This document shows, in pieces, positions 25,408 to 34,920 of a stretch of 64,000 nt of DNA. The stretch covers positions 868,001 to 932,000 of the forward strand of contig CAVOJD010000006.1 of NCBI GenBank assembly GCA_963696075.1, written 5' to 3'. Position 1 is the stretch's first letter. Every line of letters begins with the position of its first letter. The notes under the pieces were generated by a model that did not search any database, was not told where the DNA came from, and saw only the letters and a program-made list of their open reading frames with translations. Origin of the DNA: CAJQQK01 sp963696075. Its GTDB lineage: Bacteria; Pseudomonadota; Alphaproteobacteria; Rhizobiales; Hyphomicrobiaceae. The position numbers and the translations under genes were made by a program.

Positions 25408-27216
25408 CTAACCCAGCGGCTGTTCGAGGCCGACGGCCTGGCGGGCGCGCTCGACCTGCCGGCAATTGTCCTCGACGAACCGCAACGCTTCGGCTTCGGA
25501 AAGCTCGTAGCAGGCAACCACGAATCCCGTCGCGGAATCGCTGAGTGACGAGGTGGCATTGAGCTGGGTCGTGAGCGCACGATAGGTGAGTTGTCCAAGT
25601 TTCATCGCCCCGATGCCCTCGACGGTTACGCCGTGATGGCTGCCGCCGTTGGCAATGAGATAGGCGAACTTGTTGAGGATGCCGCTGTTGAAGTGGACGC
25701 AGCCGTTCTCATAGTCGGTGGTTGTCCGGCACAGCGGATGGCTGCGCTGCACATAGTCGCGATAGTGGCTGGGCTGTCCACGATTGGTCCTCGGATCATA
25801 GGGGTCCGAGGCCCGGAACAACTTGATGCCTTCCGCCGACAACAGCGCCGGTTCGGCAAGGTCGCGCTCCGGCAGATCCAGCGACCGTCCTGGCAGATGC
25901 TCGCCGAGCTTCCAATTGCCGCCACCCTCACGCGCCTGCAACTCGATCAGCGTGCCAAGGATATCGGCGAGGCTTTCGTTCACCGCGCCCGGCTCGTCCG
26001 CGTAGATCAGCTTGGCTTCGAAATCGATCACGCCATGGGTGAACTCGTGCCCCATCACATCCAGCGCGCGCGCATAACCGGGCCCGTAAACCGACACATT
26101 GGCCTTGGGACAAAGCTGGTTGACCGCCGAGCACCAGAACGCGCCCGGCACATCGCCATAGCGCACATAAGAGATGATCGGGCTGCCGAAACCGTCCGGA
26201 TTGGAGCGGCCATCATCGAAGCTCTTGCGCCCGAACATGGCAAAGAAGAAGTCGCGCACCGCACCGCTGTTCTGGAACGCTGTGATCGCATCGAGACTGG
26301 GTCCCGCCGCGCGAAGACTGGTTTCCTCGTTGATGACGCGGGTCCCTGGAAATGTCGTCTTGCCGCCGAGGTCGAAGACACTGCGAACAATGAACGACCG
26401 GTGATCCCGGAAATAGTAGAGGACGCGGCCATCCTTCGCGTCGACGAAAACCTTGTAGGAGTCGAGTTCGACCAGCCAGGCAAGCCGCGTATCGCTGACG
26501 TCCTCGGCGCCCCGCGCGATGAGTTTCGGGTCAAAGATGATCTTGGACGCCTTCGCCGGCACCGTGTCGATCGCCGTCGTCTCCATGCGGGAGCCAAGTC
26601 CGAATTGCCGGCGCGGCGTTTGCTGCAGCCGCTCCTTGAGTTGCGCCCGCGCATTCTCGATCGCCGTGGCCTCGTCGATACGCGGCAACGTGTCGAGGAT
26701 CTCCGCGGCTGAGAAGCTGGCTGAGAGGCCCCGCACCGCAAGCGACCGCGCCACCGTCACCTTGCCCGACGAGCCGAAGATCGGGATGCCGTTGACCTCC
26801 TGCTCGACCTCCACGACGCGGCGGCCGGGCAGGTGCGGGTCCGGCTTCACGGAACGGATCACCCGCTGCGCTCCCGGGTTGCCTTGCGGAAACGCCGAAC
26901 GCAGCATGCTCCGGCGGAAGAAGGACTCAACCGCCCGTTTCACCGCCTCATCGGACGGCTCTTCACTGCTCGCGGCAAGCCCACGCACCAGATTGGTGCG
27001 CACGTTGATATTGGAGATGCGCGAGGGCAGGCCCGTGCGCTTGTCGATCTCGACGCGCATGGTGGGCTGCGAACGCTTTGCGCTTTCCAGCGCATCGGCG
27101 ACTTCAGGTTTGGCATCCTGAGCCTGAGCGGCGCCGGCTACGAAAACGGCGGTCACCAACGCCAGGCCACCGGTCAGGGCAGTGAGGCGTTGCAGTGTTC
27201 CGGTCACAGTCAGCAT
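25408..27216 (-). CDS. M4 (thermolysin) family metallopeptidase, secreted zymogen
   Basis: The 602-residue precursor starts at ATG 27216 with a signal peptide (LTALTGGLALVTAVFVAGAAQA). A long pro-region of FTP/PepSY type follows (about residues 40-230: LPSRISNIN, VEQEVNGIPIFGS). The catalytic domain has HEFTH near residue 388 (zinc and catalytic Glu), the third zinc ligand in GAVNESLADILG, and the late HFNSGILNKFAYLIANGG, which in thermolysin is followed by the transition-state His. It should be secreted as an inactive precursor and autoprocess. It is the last gene of the minus-strand run S8-M4, 92 bases after the S8 gene. Confidence 0.92.
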   Translation of the reverse strand: MLTVTGTLQRLTALTGGLALVTAVFVAGAAQAQDAKPEVADALESAKRSQPTMRVEIDKRTGLPSRISNINVRTNLVRGLAASSEEPSDEAVKRAVESFFRRSMLRSAFPQGNPGAQRVIRSVKPDPHLPGRRVVEVEQEVNGIPIFGSSGKVTVARSLAVRGLSASFSAAEILDTLPRIDEATAIENARAQLKERLQQTPRRQFGLGSRMETTAIDTVPAKASKIIFDPKLIARGAEDVSDTRLAWLVELDSYKVFVDAKDGRVLYYFRDHRSFIVRSVFDLGGKTTFPGTRVINEETSLRAAGPSLDAITAFQNSGAVRDFFFAMFGRKSFDDGRSNPDGFGSPIISYVRYGDVPGAFWCSAVNQLCPKANVSVYGPGYARALDVMGHEFTHGVIDFEAKLIYADEPGAVNESLADILGTLIELQAREGGGNWKLGEHLPGRSLDLPERDLAEPALLSAEGIKLFRASDPYDPRTNRGQPSHYRDYVQRSHPLCRTTTDYENGCVHFNSGILNKFAYLIANGGSHHGVTVEGIGAMKLGQLTYRALTTQLNATSSLSDSATGFVVACYELSEAEALRFVEDNCRQVERARQAVGLEQPLG

Positions 27217-27308
27217 CGTCTTGGTCTCTGCTGTTATGGCGTTGTGGAATGGGGGCGCCGGGCACGACGCATCAGGTCGTAAGCTGGCAATTGTCACGCG
27301 CCGCGGAT

Positions 27309-29816
27309 CTACCATGTGCATTGCCCCGGATTGGTGGGCGCAGCGGACGTTGCAGCCCCCGCTGTAGCGCCAGGTGCAGTCTCCGGTGCGCCGCCACCAG
27401 GCGCAAAACCCGGCGTCGACGCGCTGAGGCGGCTCATGGCGTGACGCCCGCGATTGCCATCGCCCGCCGCCGTGCTGGTTGTCTCGGGCTCAAGACCGAG
27501 TTCACTCATCGCGGCTGAGAACGACGAACGGCTGTCGCCCTGCCACGCCCGCTTGATCACGTCGAGGTCGAAGGCCGGCTTGCCGCCGAGACAGCGCGGC
27601 TGATCTTCGCCGGGCTGAAGGTCGGCAAGACCGCTGCCGTTGAGGTCAATACGCGGCCACCAGTGCTCGTTGTCCTCAATCTGACCGTTTCCGTTGAGGT
27701 CGAGAAAATAGGTTCCAAGCGTCGACTTGAACACGCTCGTCATCGCCTCCCGGTGGCGCCGGTAGGTCGCAAGGTCATCGCCATCAACTGTGCCATCGTT
27801 GTTGAGATCCGCCAGCACCGTGAGGGCTTCGGGCCGTGCCTTGAGCGCGGCCTCGAGCGCATCCACCCGCGGCGCAACGCTGCCATCGGGATGCGGCACC
27901 GCTGAGGCCTTGATCAGTTCGGCAATCTCGGCCGGAGATTTCTCAGGCGCGAGTTCGAGCAGGATCGAGGCAATCGCCGTGACGTGCGGCGCCGACTGGG
28001 ACGTGCCCTCGCAGATCGCGTAACGCGCGCGGCGCCCGCCAATAGTGCTCATGATGTCAACGCCGGGCGCGGAGACATGGCCGGCTGTGTTGGAGAACGA
28101 GGCGCGTCCGCCGGTGCGGTCAACCGCCTCGACGACGAGCACGTTGGGCGCGGCCTGGAACGTGTCGGAATTCTCAAGCCCGAGGTAGGCGAACGGCGAC
28201 GACCACTTCGCCTTGAGCGGCGGCTCCAGACCCTCTGAATCATTGCCTGCCGCGACGACGAACAGCGTGTCTTTCTCATAGCGCTTCAGGCTTTGGCGCA
28301 GGATCTGGGCGTGCGCGAGGATGAACGTGCGGTGGATCTCGTTGGCAAGATCGCCATTCTTGAAGTTGCCATTTGCCTCCTCCGAGGTCGCAGACGTGTT
28401 GCGCCAGTTGTGCCCCAGCGAGACGTTGACGACGCGCCGCCCGCCCTCCGGCACCGGTTCGCTGTCGAGATAGTCGATCAACTGACCGAGCGCCGTCGTG
28501 AACAGCAGAAAATTCTGATTGTCGGCGTTGACGATGCCCGCCGCCGCGCCGTGGATGATGCCGTCACCGTCGAGCGGGATCGCATCGAGCAGCGCATTGG
28601 GCACGATCCCGTCGATGCCTTTGCCAAGGCCGTGCGCAGCACCCGCAATCCCGGCGACATGCGTGCCGTGGGCATCAACGCAGGTGGAATCGAACGCGAT
28701 CAACCGCTCGCCTGCCTTGAGACCATGGACAACCCGCCAGTTGATATGCGGATGCGCGCTGAAACCGCTATCGAGGAAGCTCATGCGCACCGGCTGAGTG
28801 CCGTGTTGGCGGTACGTCTCGAGAATTCGCCAGACGACTGGGATGCGCATGCGCTTGAGCCCCCAGTTGCCGTCGTCCGTCACGCCGGGTCGCCAGGACC
28901 ACGAGTAGGTGTGCCCGGCATCTTCGACTGTCGTGTCCGATGGTCGGGGAATGCTCTTCGGCGAGATTGTCGCTTCGACGGTCGCCGCATTGACACCCGG
29001 CTCCCGCCGCAACCGCTTGAGGAAAGCCGGTTCGATCACGTCTTCGACGCGCTTTTCACGTTCCGGCACAATCGAGCGCGTGCGGCCGAATTCGCGCTGG
29101 CGCACTCGCAGGATCCCGATTTTCGGGATGCCGCCGTCAAGCACCTCGAGATTGTAGCGGCTGAGAACGGCATCGATTTCCGCTTCGGATGCCGAGTATT
29201 TGAATTGGAGGATGAAGGTATCCGGCACCACGCCGAGTGGCGCAGCGCTGCGTCGCCGCGTCGGGCTGGACTGCGCGAAGCGGCGCATCAGTGACCGTGC
29301 CGGCGCCGCGTCGTTGTGGGGGCTGGCCGCGCGCGGCGCGGCATCGGAACTGGCCATCAGCTGCAGCGGCCGGTCCGCGCCGCGTTCCGCCGGCGGCCAC
29401 AACGAGCGGATCTGTCGCCAGATGCTGGCAAACGAGAGGTCGCCACTGTCATCCCCGGCAACCGTCGGCAACGGCTCGCCCTCGGGGATGATGCGGGAGC
29501 GCCGGTTCGGCATTGCCCGTGTTGGCGCGCGCTCAAATTTGCCGTCCGGGCGTATGATGATCACCTCATCGGGGCGTTTCGACCGCTGCCGGCGTTGTGG
29601 TGCGCTCTCGGTCGCGGGCGGAAAGGCACTGCGCGTGCGCGGCGCCGGCGCCGCCGGTGCCTGACTTGGCATTTTGCGCTCAAGCAGTCGGCGCAGCCGC
29701 TCGCGCGGATCGTTGTTGGACTGCGCAAGTGCGCTGCCGCCAACGAAGCCCACCGCAATGAGACACGCCATCAGCCCCGCGCTGATCCGCAAGCTGGTTC
29801 GCAGTGCCCGTCTCAT
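27309..29816 (-). CDS. S8 (subtilisin) family serine peptidase with EF-hand/dockerin-like tail
   Basis: The 835-residue protein starts at ATG 29816, giving a signal peptide (LRISAGLMACLIAVGFVGGSALAQ). A basic, proline-rich region follows, then a propeptide-like part (DTFILQFKYSASEAEIDAVL, about 200-260). The catalytic triad is Asp in SFLDSGFSAH near 347, His in DAHGTHVAGIAG near 384, and Ser in GTSQSAPHVTA near 606. Two calcium-loop-like repeats, NNDGTVDGDDL and DLNGNGQIEDNE/DLNGSGLADLQ, lie near 690-750, followed by a low-complexity Ala/Thr/Gly tail. It is probably exported. It stands between an M23-like gene and the M4 gene on the same strand. Confidence 0.92.
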   Translation of the reverse strand: MRRALRTSLRISAGLMACLIAVGFVGGSALAQSNNDPRERLRRLLERKMPSQAPAAPAPRTRSAFPPATESAPQRRQRSKRPDEVIIIRPDGKFERAPTRAMPNRRSRIIPEGEPLPTVAGDDSGDLSFASIWRQIRSLWPPAERGADRPLQLMASSDAAPRAASPHNDAAPARSLMRRFAQSSPTRRRSAAPLGVVPDTFILQFKYSASEAEIDAVLSRYNLEVLDGGIPKIGILRVRQREFGRTRSIVPEREKRVEDVIEPAFLKRLRREPGVNAATVEATISPKSIPRPSDTTVEDAGHTYSWSWRPGVTDDGNWGLKRMRIPVVWRILETYRQHGTQPVRMSFLDSGFSAHPHINWRVVHGLKAGERLIAFDSTCVDAHGTHVAGIAGAAHGLGKGIDGIVPNALLDAIPLDGDGIIHGAAAGIVNADNQNFLLFTTALGQLIDYLDSEPVPEGGRRVVNVSLGHNWRNTSATSEEANGNFKNGDLANEIHRTFILAHAQILRQSLKRYEKDTLFVVAAGNDSEGLEPPLKAKWSSPFAYLGLENSDTFQAAPNVLVVEAVDRTGGRASFSNTAGHVSAPGVDIMSTIGGRRARYAICEGTSQSAPHVTAIASILLELAPEKSPAEIAELIKASAVPHPDGSVAPRVDALEAALKARPEALTVLADLNNDGTVDGDDLATYRRHREAMTSVFKSTLGTYFLDLNGNGQIEDNEHWWPRIDLNGSGLADLQPGEDQPRCLGGKPAFDLDVIKRAWQGDSRSSFSAAMSELGLEPETTSTAAGDGNRGRHAMSRLSASTPGFAPGGGAPETAPGATAGAATSAAPTNPGQCTW

Positions 29817-29957
29817 ACCCGCATCTCCCGCATTGATCCTCGCCGATCCGTGTTCGCGCTCTGGCAGCGTCTGGTCGGCCGATTCCCTCATAAGCTCAAA
29901 ACACGGCGAACTCGCGTTCACCCGCCCATTGCCCCACGGCCCATCACCTGAAACGCA

Positions 29958-31469
29958 CTACGAGTCGTTCTTCAGGATCGAACCGAACCAATCCTTCGTG
30001 CGTTGCCACAGGCCAGGGCGCGATTGGTCCTGTTTGATCTGGTCCAGTTCGGCGCGCAGTTGGGCGAGGGTGACGGCAGTGGAATCGAGTTCACGCTTCA
30101 ACTCGGCTTCCCGCGCTTCCCCCGCCAGCCCGATCTGCACCACTTCGCGCTCCAGCGTCTCGATCCGGGCCTGCGCCGCCGAGAGTTTATCGCGCGTTTG
30201 GCGCAGTTCGGTTTGCGCATCGCGCGCCTCATCCTGCGCGGCGGCAATCTCCCGGTCGCTGCGCACCTTCAGTTCGTTCAGTTCACGGTCGAGTTTTTCA
30301 ATGCGCGCCAGCGCCACCGTAAGCGCGTCACTGTCACCCGGCCCCCCCGGCACCGGGTCACCCGGCACAGGGTCCGGCGCGCCGCCTGGATCAGGTTGCG
30401 GCACCGGATCGGGCTGCGGATCGGGATCCGGCACGACGATCGGTTCAGCGCCGATCTCATAGTTGGCATCAACGATCAGGTTGCCGTCGCTGTCAACCGA
30501 CGGGCCGAGCCCCTTTGCCCGCCGCAGCGCGGCAATCAGTGACGTGTAGACCGGCAAATAGACGGTCTGCGTCGTGCCGTTGACCTCGACCGTCTGGCGC
30601 GCGGCAAAATGAAGGTGGATCGTCGTGCCACGCTTGCCGCCCATGATGTTGGACACGTACCCGATCGGATCTCCCTTCTCGACGCGCTGGCCCTGTGTCA
30701 CGCGCATGCCGTCGCGATGGAGATGGAGATAGTAGTAGGTCGTCCCGTCGTCCGCCTTGAGCCGCACGGTCGTGTAGCTCGACACGTAGGTTATGAGGCC
30801 ATCGGCGGCCGCCACCGCCATCCACTTCTGGTTGGCGCAGGTCGGCGGGCGGATGTCCTGTCCCTGATGTCCGGAACCGGACGGGCAGAAGGGCATTGGC
30901 CAGCTGCGCACCTCGCAGAAATTATCGCGCTGTGTGAAGGGGTCGTAGTTTCGCGTGTCGCATTCCGTCCCCCCGGGCGCGCCCTTGCCGCCCCACCCAC
31001 CGCCGCCATAGCCGAAGATCTGCGAGTTCATGTGCGGGTGCTGACCGCCGCTGAGGTCGATCGGAAACACCATGTCAGGCAGGTAGACCCGGCGGTCATC
31101 GACCCTTCCGGCGCGAAGATCGCTAGGGTCCAGCTTGCCCGGCGGATGATACGCAAACGTGCGCTTGGCAGGCGTTGTCGTCCCGCCAGGCGGCTCACCA
31201 TCTGTGGCCCCGCCACCAGGCGTCGCGCCACCGTCCGCACTCTGATCCTCTTGGCAGGGCAGCGGCTGCAGCGAATTATCCGTAAACGTGCAGGTCTTCG
31301 CGCGGTGCAACAGGCCCGCGCCACCGACCTCGACCGCACCCCCGGCAAGACCCGCCGGCGCCGCACTGGCAGTTGACGCAAGCACAACCGGCAATGCGAA
31401 GCCCACAATACATCCGAGCAAGCCCCGACGCCGACGGCGAACTGCCCAAGCCGGTCCCTTTCCTCGCAT
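29958..31469 (-). CDS. M23 family peptidase-like protein with C-terminal coiled coil
   Basis: The 503-residue protein starts at ATG 31469 after GGGGAGAGG; MRGKGPAWAVRRRRRGLLG opens a signal peptide. A Gly/Pro-rich linker precedes an M23 (lysostaphin-like) domain with the metal ligands in GHQGQDIRPP (H-x3-D) and IHLHFAA (H-x-H), and the LHLHRDGMRVTQGQRVEKGD strand typical of these enzymes. After an acidic proline-rich stretch, residues about 385-480 form a long heptad coiled coil (LARIEKLDRELNELKVRSDR), and the protein ends with an amphipathic WQRTKDWFGSILKND. It may cut peptidoglycan cross-links or regulate an amidase, as EnvC-type proteins do with coiled coils. Confidence 0.88.
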   Translation of the reverse strand: MRGKGPAWAVRRRRRGLLGCIVGFALPVVLASTASAAPAGLAGGAVEVGGAGLLHRAKTCTFTDNSLQPLPCQEDQSADGGATPGGGATDGEPPGGTTTPAKRTFAYHPPGKLDPSDLRAGRVDDRRVYLPDMVFPIDLSGGQHPHMNSQIFGYGGGGWGGKGAPGGTECDTRNYDPFTQRDNFCEVRSWPMPFCPSGSGHQGQDIRPPTCANQKWMAVAAADGLITYVSSYTTVRLKADDGTTYYYLHLHRDGMRVTQGQRVEKGDPIGYVSNIMGGKRGTTIHLHFAARQTVEVNGTTQTVYLPVYTSLIAALRRAKGLGPSVDSDGNLIVDANYEIGAEPIVVPDPDPQPDPVPQPDPGGAPDPVPGDPVPGGPGDSDALTVALARIEKLDRELNELKVRSDREIAAAQDEARDAQTELRQTRDKLSAAQARIETLEREVVQIGLAGEAREAELKRELDSTAVTLAQLRAELDQIKQDQSRPGLWQRTKDWFGSILKNDS

Positions 31470-31590
31470 GTCCTCTCCCCATTCTTCGATCGATGCCATC
31501 CGGCACGCCGTCGTTTTTGTCTGGCCCGACAGTCCTCCGTGGAGGCTGTGGCCCGCGTTCGGTTTCCAGCGCCCCAAATAGGCGCCGCGA

Positions 31591-33784
31591 TTAGTTCGTG
31601 GCGCGGCGCTGCGCCCTGAGTGATCTCAGCGTCTCTCGCAGTTTTGCCGGAAGCCGTTCAACGATATCGCGCTGGGCGAGCACCCGGTCGATATCCTGGG
31701 CAAGTTCGGCCGGCATCGTCTGCCCCACGGCCGGCGCCACCGCCAGCGCCGAGCGCCCCACCGCCCCCGGTTCCCCGCGCAATCCCGGCGGCAGATCGAA
31801 GAAGCCGGGCCGCATTGAAAAAATGCCCCAGTCGACATTCACTTTCGGGCTCGACCAGGGCCCGCTGATCCGTGCTGGCAGTGGCAGTTGATTGGGCGGC
31901 CACACCAGCCGTGCGCGAATGCGCTGGTTGAGGCTTTTTGCAATCAGCGACACGGTGCCGCGTGAATCGAGTTCCGCCTCCCCGCCCCGGAGCGAGGCAT
32001 AGCCGATCGTCTCGACCACGCCCTTATCGAGACGGACCCGCGCATCCACCTTGTTGAACGGCGTACGCCGGCGCGTGTCATAGCTCCACCGCCGCCAGAA
32101 CTGCGTCAGGATCGCCTTGAGATCGTAGCCGACCAGATTGCCTTCCCCGATATCGATCTTGATGCTGCCGGTCAGGGTCTTGACGATTTGCTCGGCATCC
32201 CGCCCGCTGGCATCGAGTTTGGCGCGGACATCACCGCGCCCCGTCAACGAGCTTTGCCCGACGGTCGCCTGTTGCAGGCGCTGTGCTTCGACATTGGTTG
32301 CATCGAGTGTGAGTGAAAGGATGGGCTGGGCCGGGCGCACATCGGCATTGAATGTGCCCGTCCAGCGTCCGCTTGCAAACCGAGCATCCTTGAGGACGAG
32401 CGCAAGACGCCCCTCATCAAGGCGTGTGTCCACGGCAACATCTGCAAGATCAAAGCCATTATAGTTCAGGCGTTTCGCCGTATGTGCGACGATCCATGTC
32501 AAATGCCGTCAGAAAGGACAGGTCCAGGGTCGGTGGGCGTACGCGGCTGGCCGAAAGACCAAATCCTCTGAGGCGCGCGTTGGCGCTCGCATCCGGCGGC
32601 GGCGCCTCGATCGTGGCGGCCTGTGGTGCCGCACCCGTCGCCTCCATCGCCCGGAGATAGTCTTGCAATTCTTCCCACAGGCTCGGAATGACGAGACCTT
32701 GCGCCTCAACGCCAGCTTGCCGCGAGACGACCGAAAGCGACCGTGGGCCGGGGACCGGCTCGGCAATGCCTTCGAGATCGAGCCGGTCCCAGGCGACGCG
32801 GCCGCTCAGCTTTGCCCGCCCCTCGTTGAACTCGGCGCGAACCGCACCCTTCCCATCCGCAAGCGCCGACTTGAACAGGACATCGGTGAACTGGACAGCC
32901 TGCCGTCCAACCCTGACCGGCCCCGTCAGCGTCATCGGACCGGCAAGCGCGGGATGGTCCTTGTCCGGGCCGATCCCGAGCCAGCGCAACGCCGGTCCCG
33001 CTTCCTTAAGCTGCACCAGAGCCTCGCCGCTGAAGACTTCCCCCGTCTCCGCGTTCTGCCCGGCAACGCCTTCGAGCGCCATCGTCGCACGCTCACTCGT
33101 GACGGATAGATTGAGATCGACGCCCGCCCCCCGCGAAATCCGCTTGGCGTTGCCTGAGACGGTGACCGGCTGCTCATTGTAGGCAAACCGGCTCTCGATC
33201 TTTTCCACACCCTCGCGCCCAAGCTCCGTCAGTTCCGCGGAAATGTCCGCCAACGTGACCGCGGCGTTGGGCGGCTTGACGTGATAGGTGAAGAAGCCGT
33301 CCACCACTGTCAGGCGGGTGAGTTTGACGGGCGGGGCGCTGGGGTTGGCGGTTGCAGCAAGGTTCGCGCGCAGCAACCGGACGTCAACTTCGTGAAGCGT
33401 GACCGTCGCCTCTTCGATATCGATTGCATCGATGGCCCGCGGCCCGAACACGAGCGCCATGAGGTCGAAACGCGCACGCACTTCCTTGGCGTCCGCAATC
33501 AGACCGCCGATCGTCGGATAGAGCGCGGGCCGACGGATTTCGACGCGCTTGAGGTCGATTTCGCCATTCGGCCAGAGCTTGATCGTCGATCCCGCATCGA
33601 ACGCGAGTTTATATCCCGTGCGCTGGTTGAACTGGTTCTGCACAAGCTCCAGGAGCGCTTCTGTCGGCGGATTGCGCACGATGCCGACGGCCAGCAGGCC
33701 CAGCACGGCGATCGGCCCGATGATCCACATCAGGATCATGCGGCCGGCCCGCGAGCGTCTTTGCCGTGGCCCCCCCTCACTCAT
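31591..33784 (-). CDS. AsmA family envelope protein, frameshifted by one base near 32491
   Basis: The upstream part (33784-32459) encodes an N-terminal membrane anchor (MILMWIIGPIAVLGLLAVGI) and the long beta-rich AsmA body (GYKLAFDAGSTIKLWPNGEI, FTYHVKPPNAAVTLADIS). It ends abruptly after LTAFDMD. The downstream part (in the next frame, to 31591) is the usual AsmA C-terminal domain: RLNYNGFDLADVAVDTRL, LTGSIKIDIGEGNLVGYDL and FNKVDARVRLDKGVV. Deleting one C at about 32491 rejoins FDMD with VAHTAKRLNYNG and yields about 730 residues. AsmA-like proteins span the periplasm and help outer-membrane lipid transport or assembly. It heads the minus-strand run with the M23, S8 and M4 genes. The break is probably a sequence error. 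Confidence 0.88.
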
Positions 33785-34146
33785 GCCTCAACCAACCTCC
33801 ACATCACAGACAAACACATGACAGACAAACATCTGGCCGTCGCCCCCCGGCGCCGGACCGACAACCATCTGCGCGCCATTGTGCAACAGATGAAGGCATC
33901 CGAGCGACAACGCCCTGAGGCTTGATCGAACCTGTTGAAAGTGTGTTGCTTCGACGCAACCAGTTTCGCTGCTCGCGCCACAGATCCCTTATGTTGTCGC
34001 GGAATGGGTTATCATGCGCGATGCCGGCCGGAATTTTTCCGCTACCCCCGATTGCCGTAATTTGCGCCTTGCCATCCCTTAAAATCGGGGATTCATCGAC
34101 GATATCGAGAATGTGAGTAGTAGCTCGTCCCGGAAAGGAATGCGTC
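33785..34146. other. Intergenic region between divergent genes, no gene seen
   Basis: This 362-base spacer must hold the promoters for the AsmA gene (minus) and the 34147 gene (plus). An 8-bp inverted repeat CCCCGATT / AATCGGGG (34046-34053 and 34083-34090) is visible. Short frames here lack ribosome sites. Confidence 0.6.
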
Positions 34147-34857
34147 GTGGCACCAAGCCGTCCCGGTCATCCGAACCTGAAAGCGCCGCAAACCGAGCGG
34201 CAACGGGGATATTGCGCAGCCTTAACGCGGCTGGGCGCCCTCGCCATGATCGCTGTCATGGCAGCCTTCTCCCAAAATGCGCACGCCCAGACCCGCGAGA
34301 TAACGCCGAATTGGAACGATCCCGAAATTACCCAGTTCGTTGAGCGGGCGACCCGCAATCGTGCCGCAACGACCAGCGCGCTGTTCGACCCGCGCCTCGC
34401 CGACCTCAAGCTGCCGGTGATCGGTTTCGAGCGCGCCGTCCCGGGTGTCCGCAGCGCCTTCGGGGCAACCGCCCGCCCGCGCCAGCGCCGCGTCCTCACG
34501 ATGGATGCCGCAAATCCCGTCTGGTACGAGATATCCTACGATTACGGCGACGACGTCACCATCACGGTCGAAGCCGACCTGCGCGTCCAGCAGAAGCTGC
34601 CGCCAGGAACCAAGCTCTACACGCCGCCGAAGAATTTCAGCTTAGGCACTGATACCGAGATCGCGGTCTTCCGTGAGGAAAGCGCGCCAGGGATCGCCGG
34701 CGCAATCGCCGAATTCAAGGTCGTGAAGTACGGCATTACCTATACGGTCACGATGGAGTGCTCGGCCGCCAAGCGCGACGTTTGCGAGGACGTCGAACAG
34801 ATCCGGAAGGATCGCGATTTCCTCAAGCTGATCTTTGCCCGCCCGCCGCAGCAATAG
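34147..34857 (+). CDS. Secreted protein of unknown function
   Basis: The 236-residue protein starts with GTG at 34147, preceded by GGAAAGG. A hydrophobic stretch (LTRLGALAMIAVMAAFSQ) ends in NAHAQ, a good signal peptidase site near residue 47, with an unusually long n-region. The mature part is mixed alpha/beta: VLTMDAANPVWYEISYDYGD and VTITVEADLRVQQKLPPG are strand-like. Two Cys (TMECSAAKRDVCEDV) near the C-terminus could form a disulfide in the periplasm. It lies 63 bases before the caspase-like gene in the same direction, so they may be co-expressed. No family was recognised. Confidence 0.7.
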   Translation: MAPSRPGHPNLKAPQTERQRGYCAALTRLGALAMIAVMAAFSQNAHAQTREITPNWNDPEITQFVERATRNRAATTSALFDPRLADLKLPVIGFERAVPGVRSAFGATARPRQRRVLTMDAANPVWYEISYDYGDDVTITVEADLRVQQKLPPGTKLYTPPKNFSLGTDTEIAVFREESAPGIAGAIAEFKVVKYGITYTVTMECSAAKRDVCEDVEQIRKDRDFLKLIFARPPQQ

Positions 34858-34894
34858 TGCCCGTGCCAGCGATCTGCCCGCGGGCGCTGAACGC

Positions 34895-34920
34895 GAACCA
34901 GTTTTTTCGGAATTGACGTC
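34895..34920 (+). promoter_or_regulatory. Possible ECF-type promoter before the caspase gene
   Basis: GAACC, 17 bases with a T6 tract, then CGTC directly before the ATG at 34921. The pattern resembles ECF sigma promoters (GAAC-N16/17-CGTC) and is similar to the element upstream of the ECF sigma gene at 50801. Chance cannot be excluded, and the GGAA in the spacer could instead serve as ribosome site. Confidence 0.3.

Noticed and set aside
33820..33925. Small plus-strand frame beginning MTDKHLAVAPRRRTDNH
   Set aside because: No ribosome site, a direct repeat of the first codons, and no recognised homologue; more likely upstream DNA of the AsmA gene.
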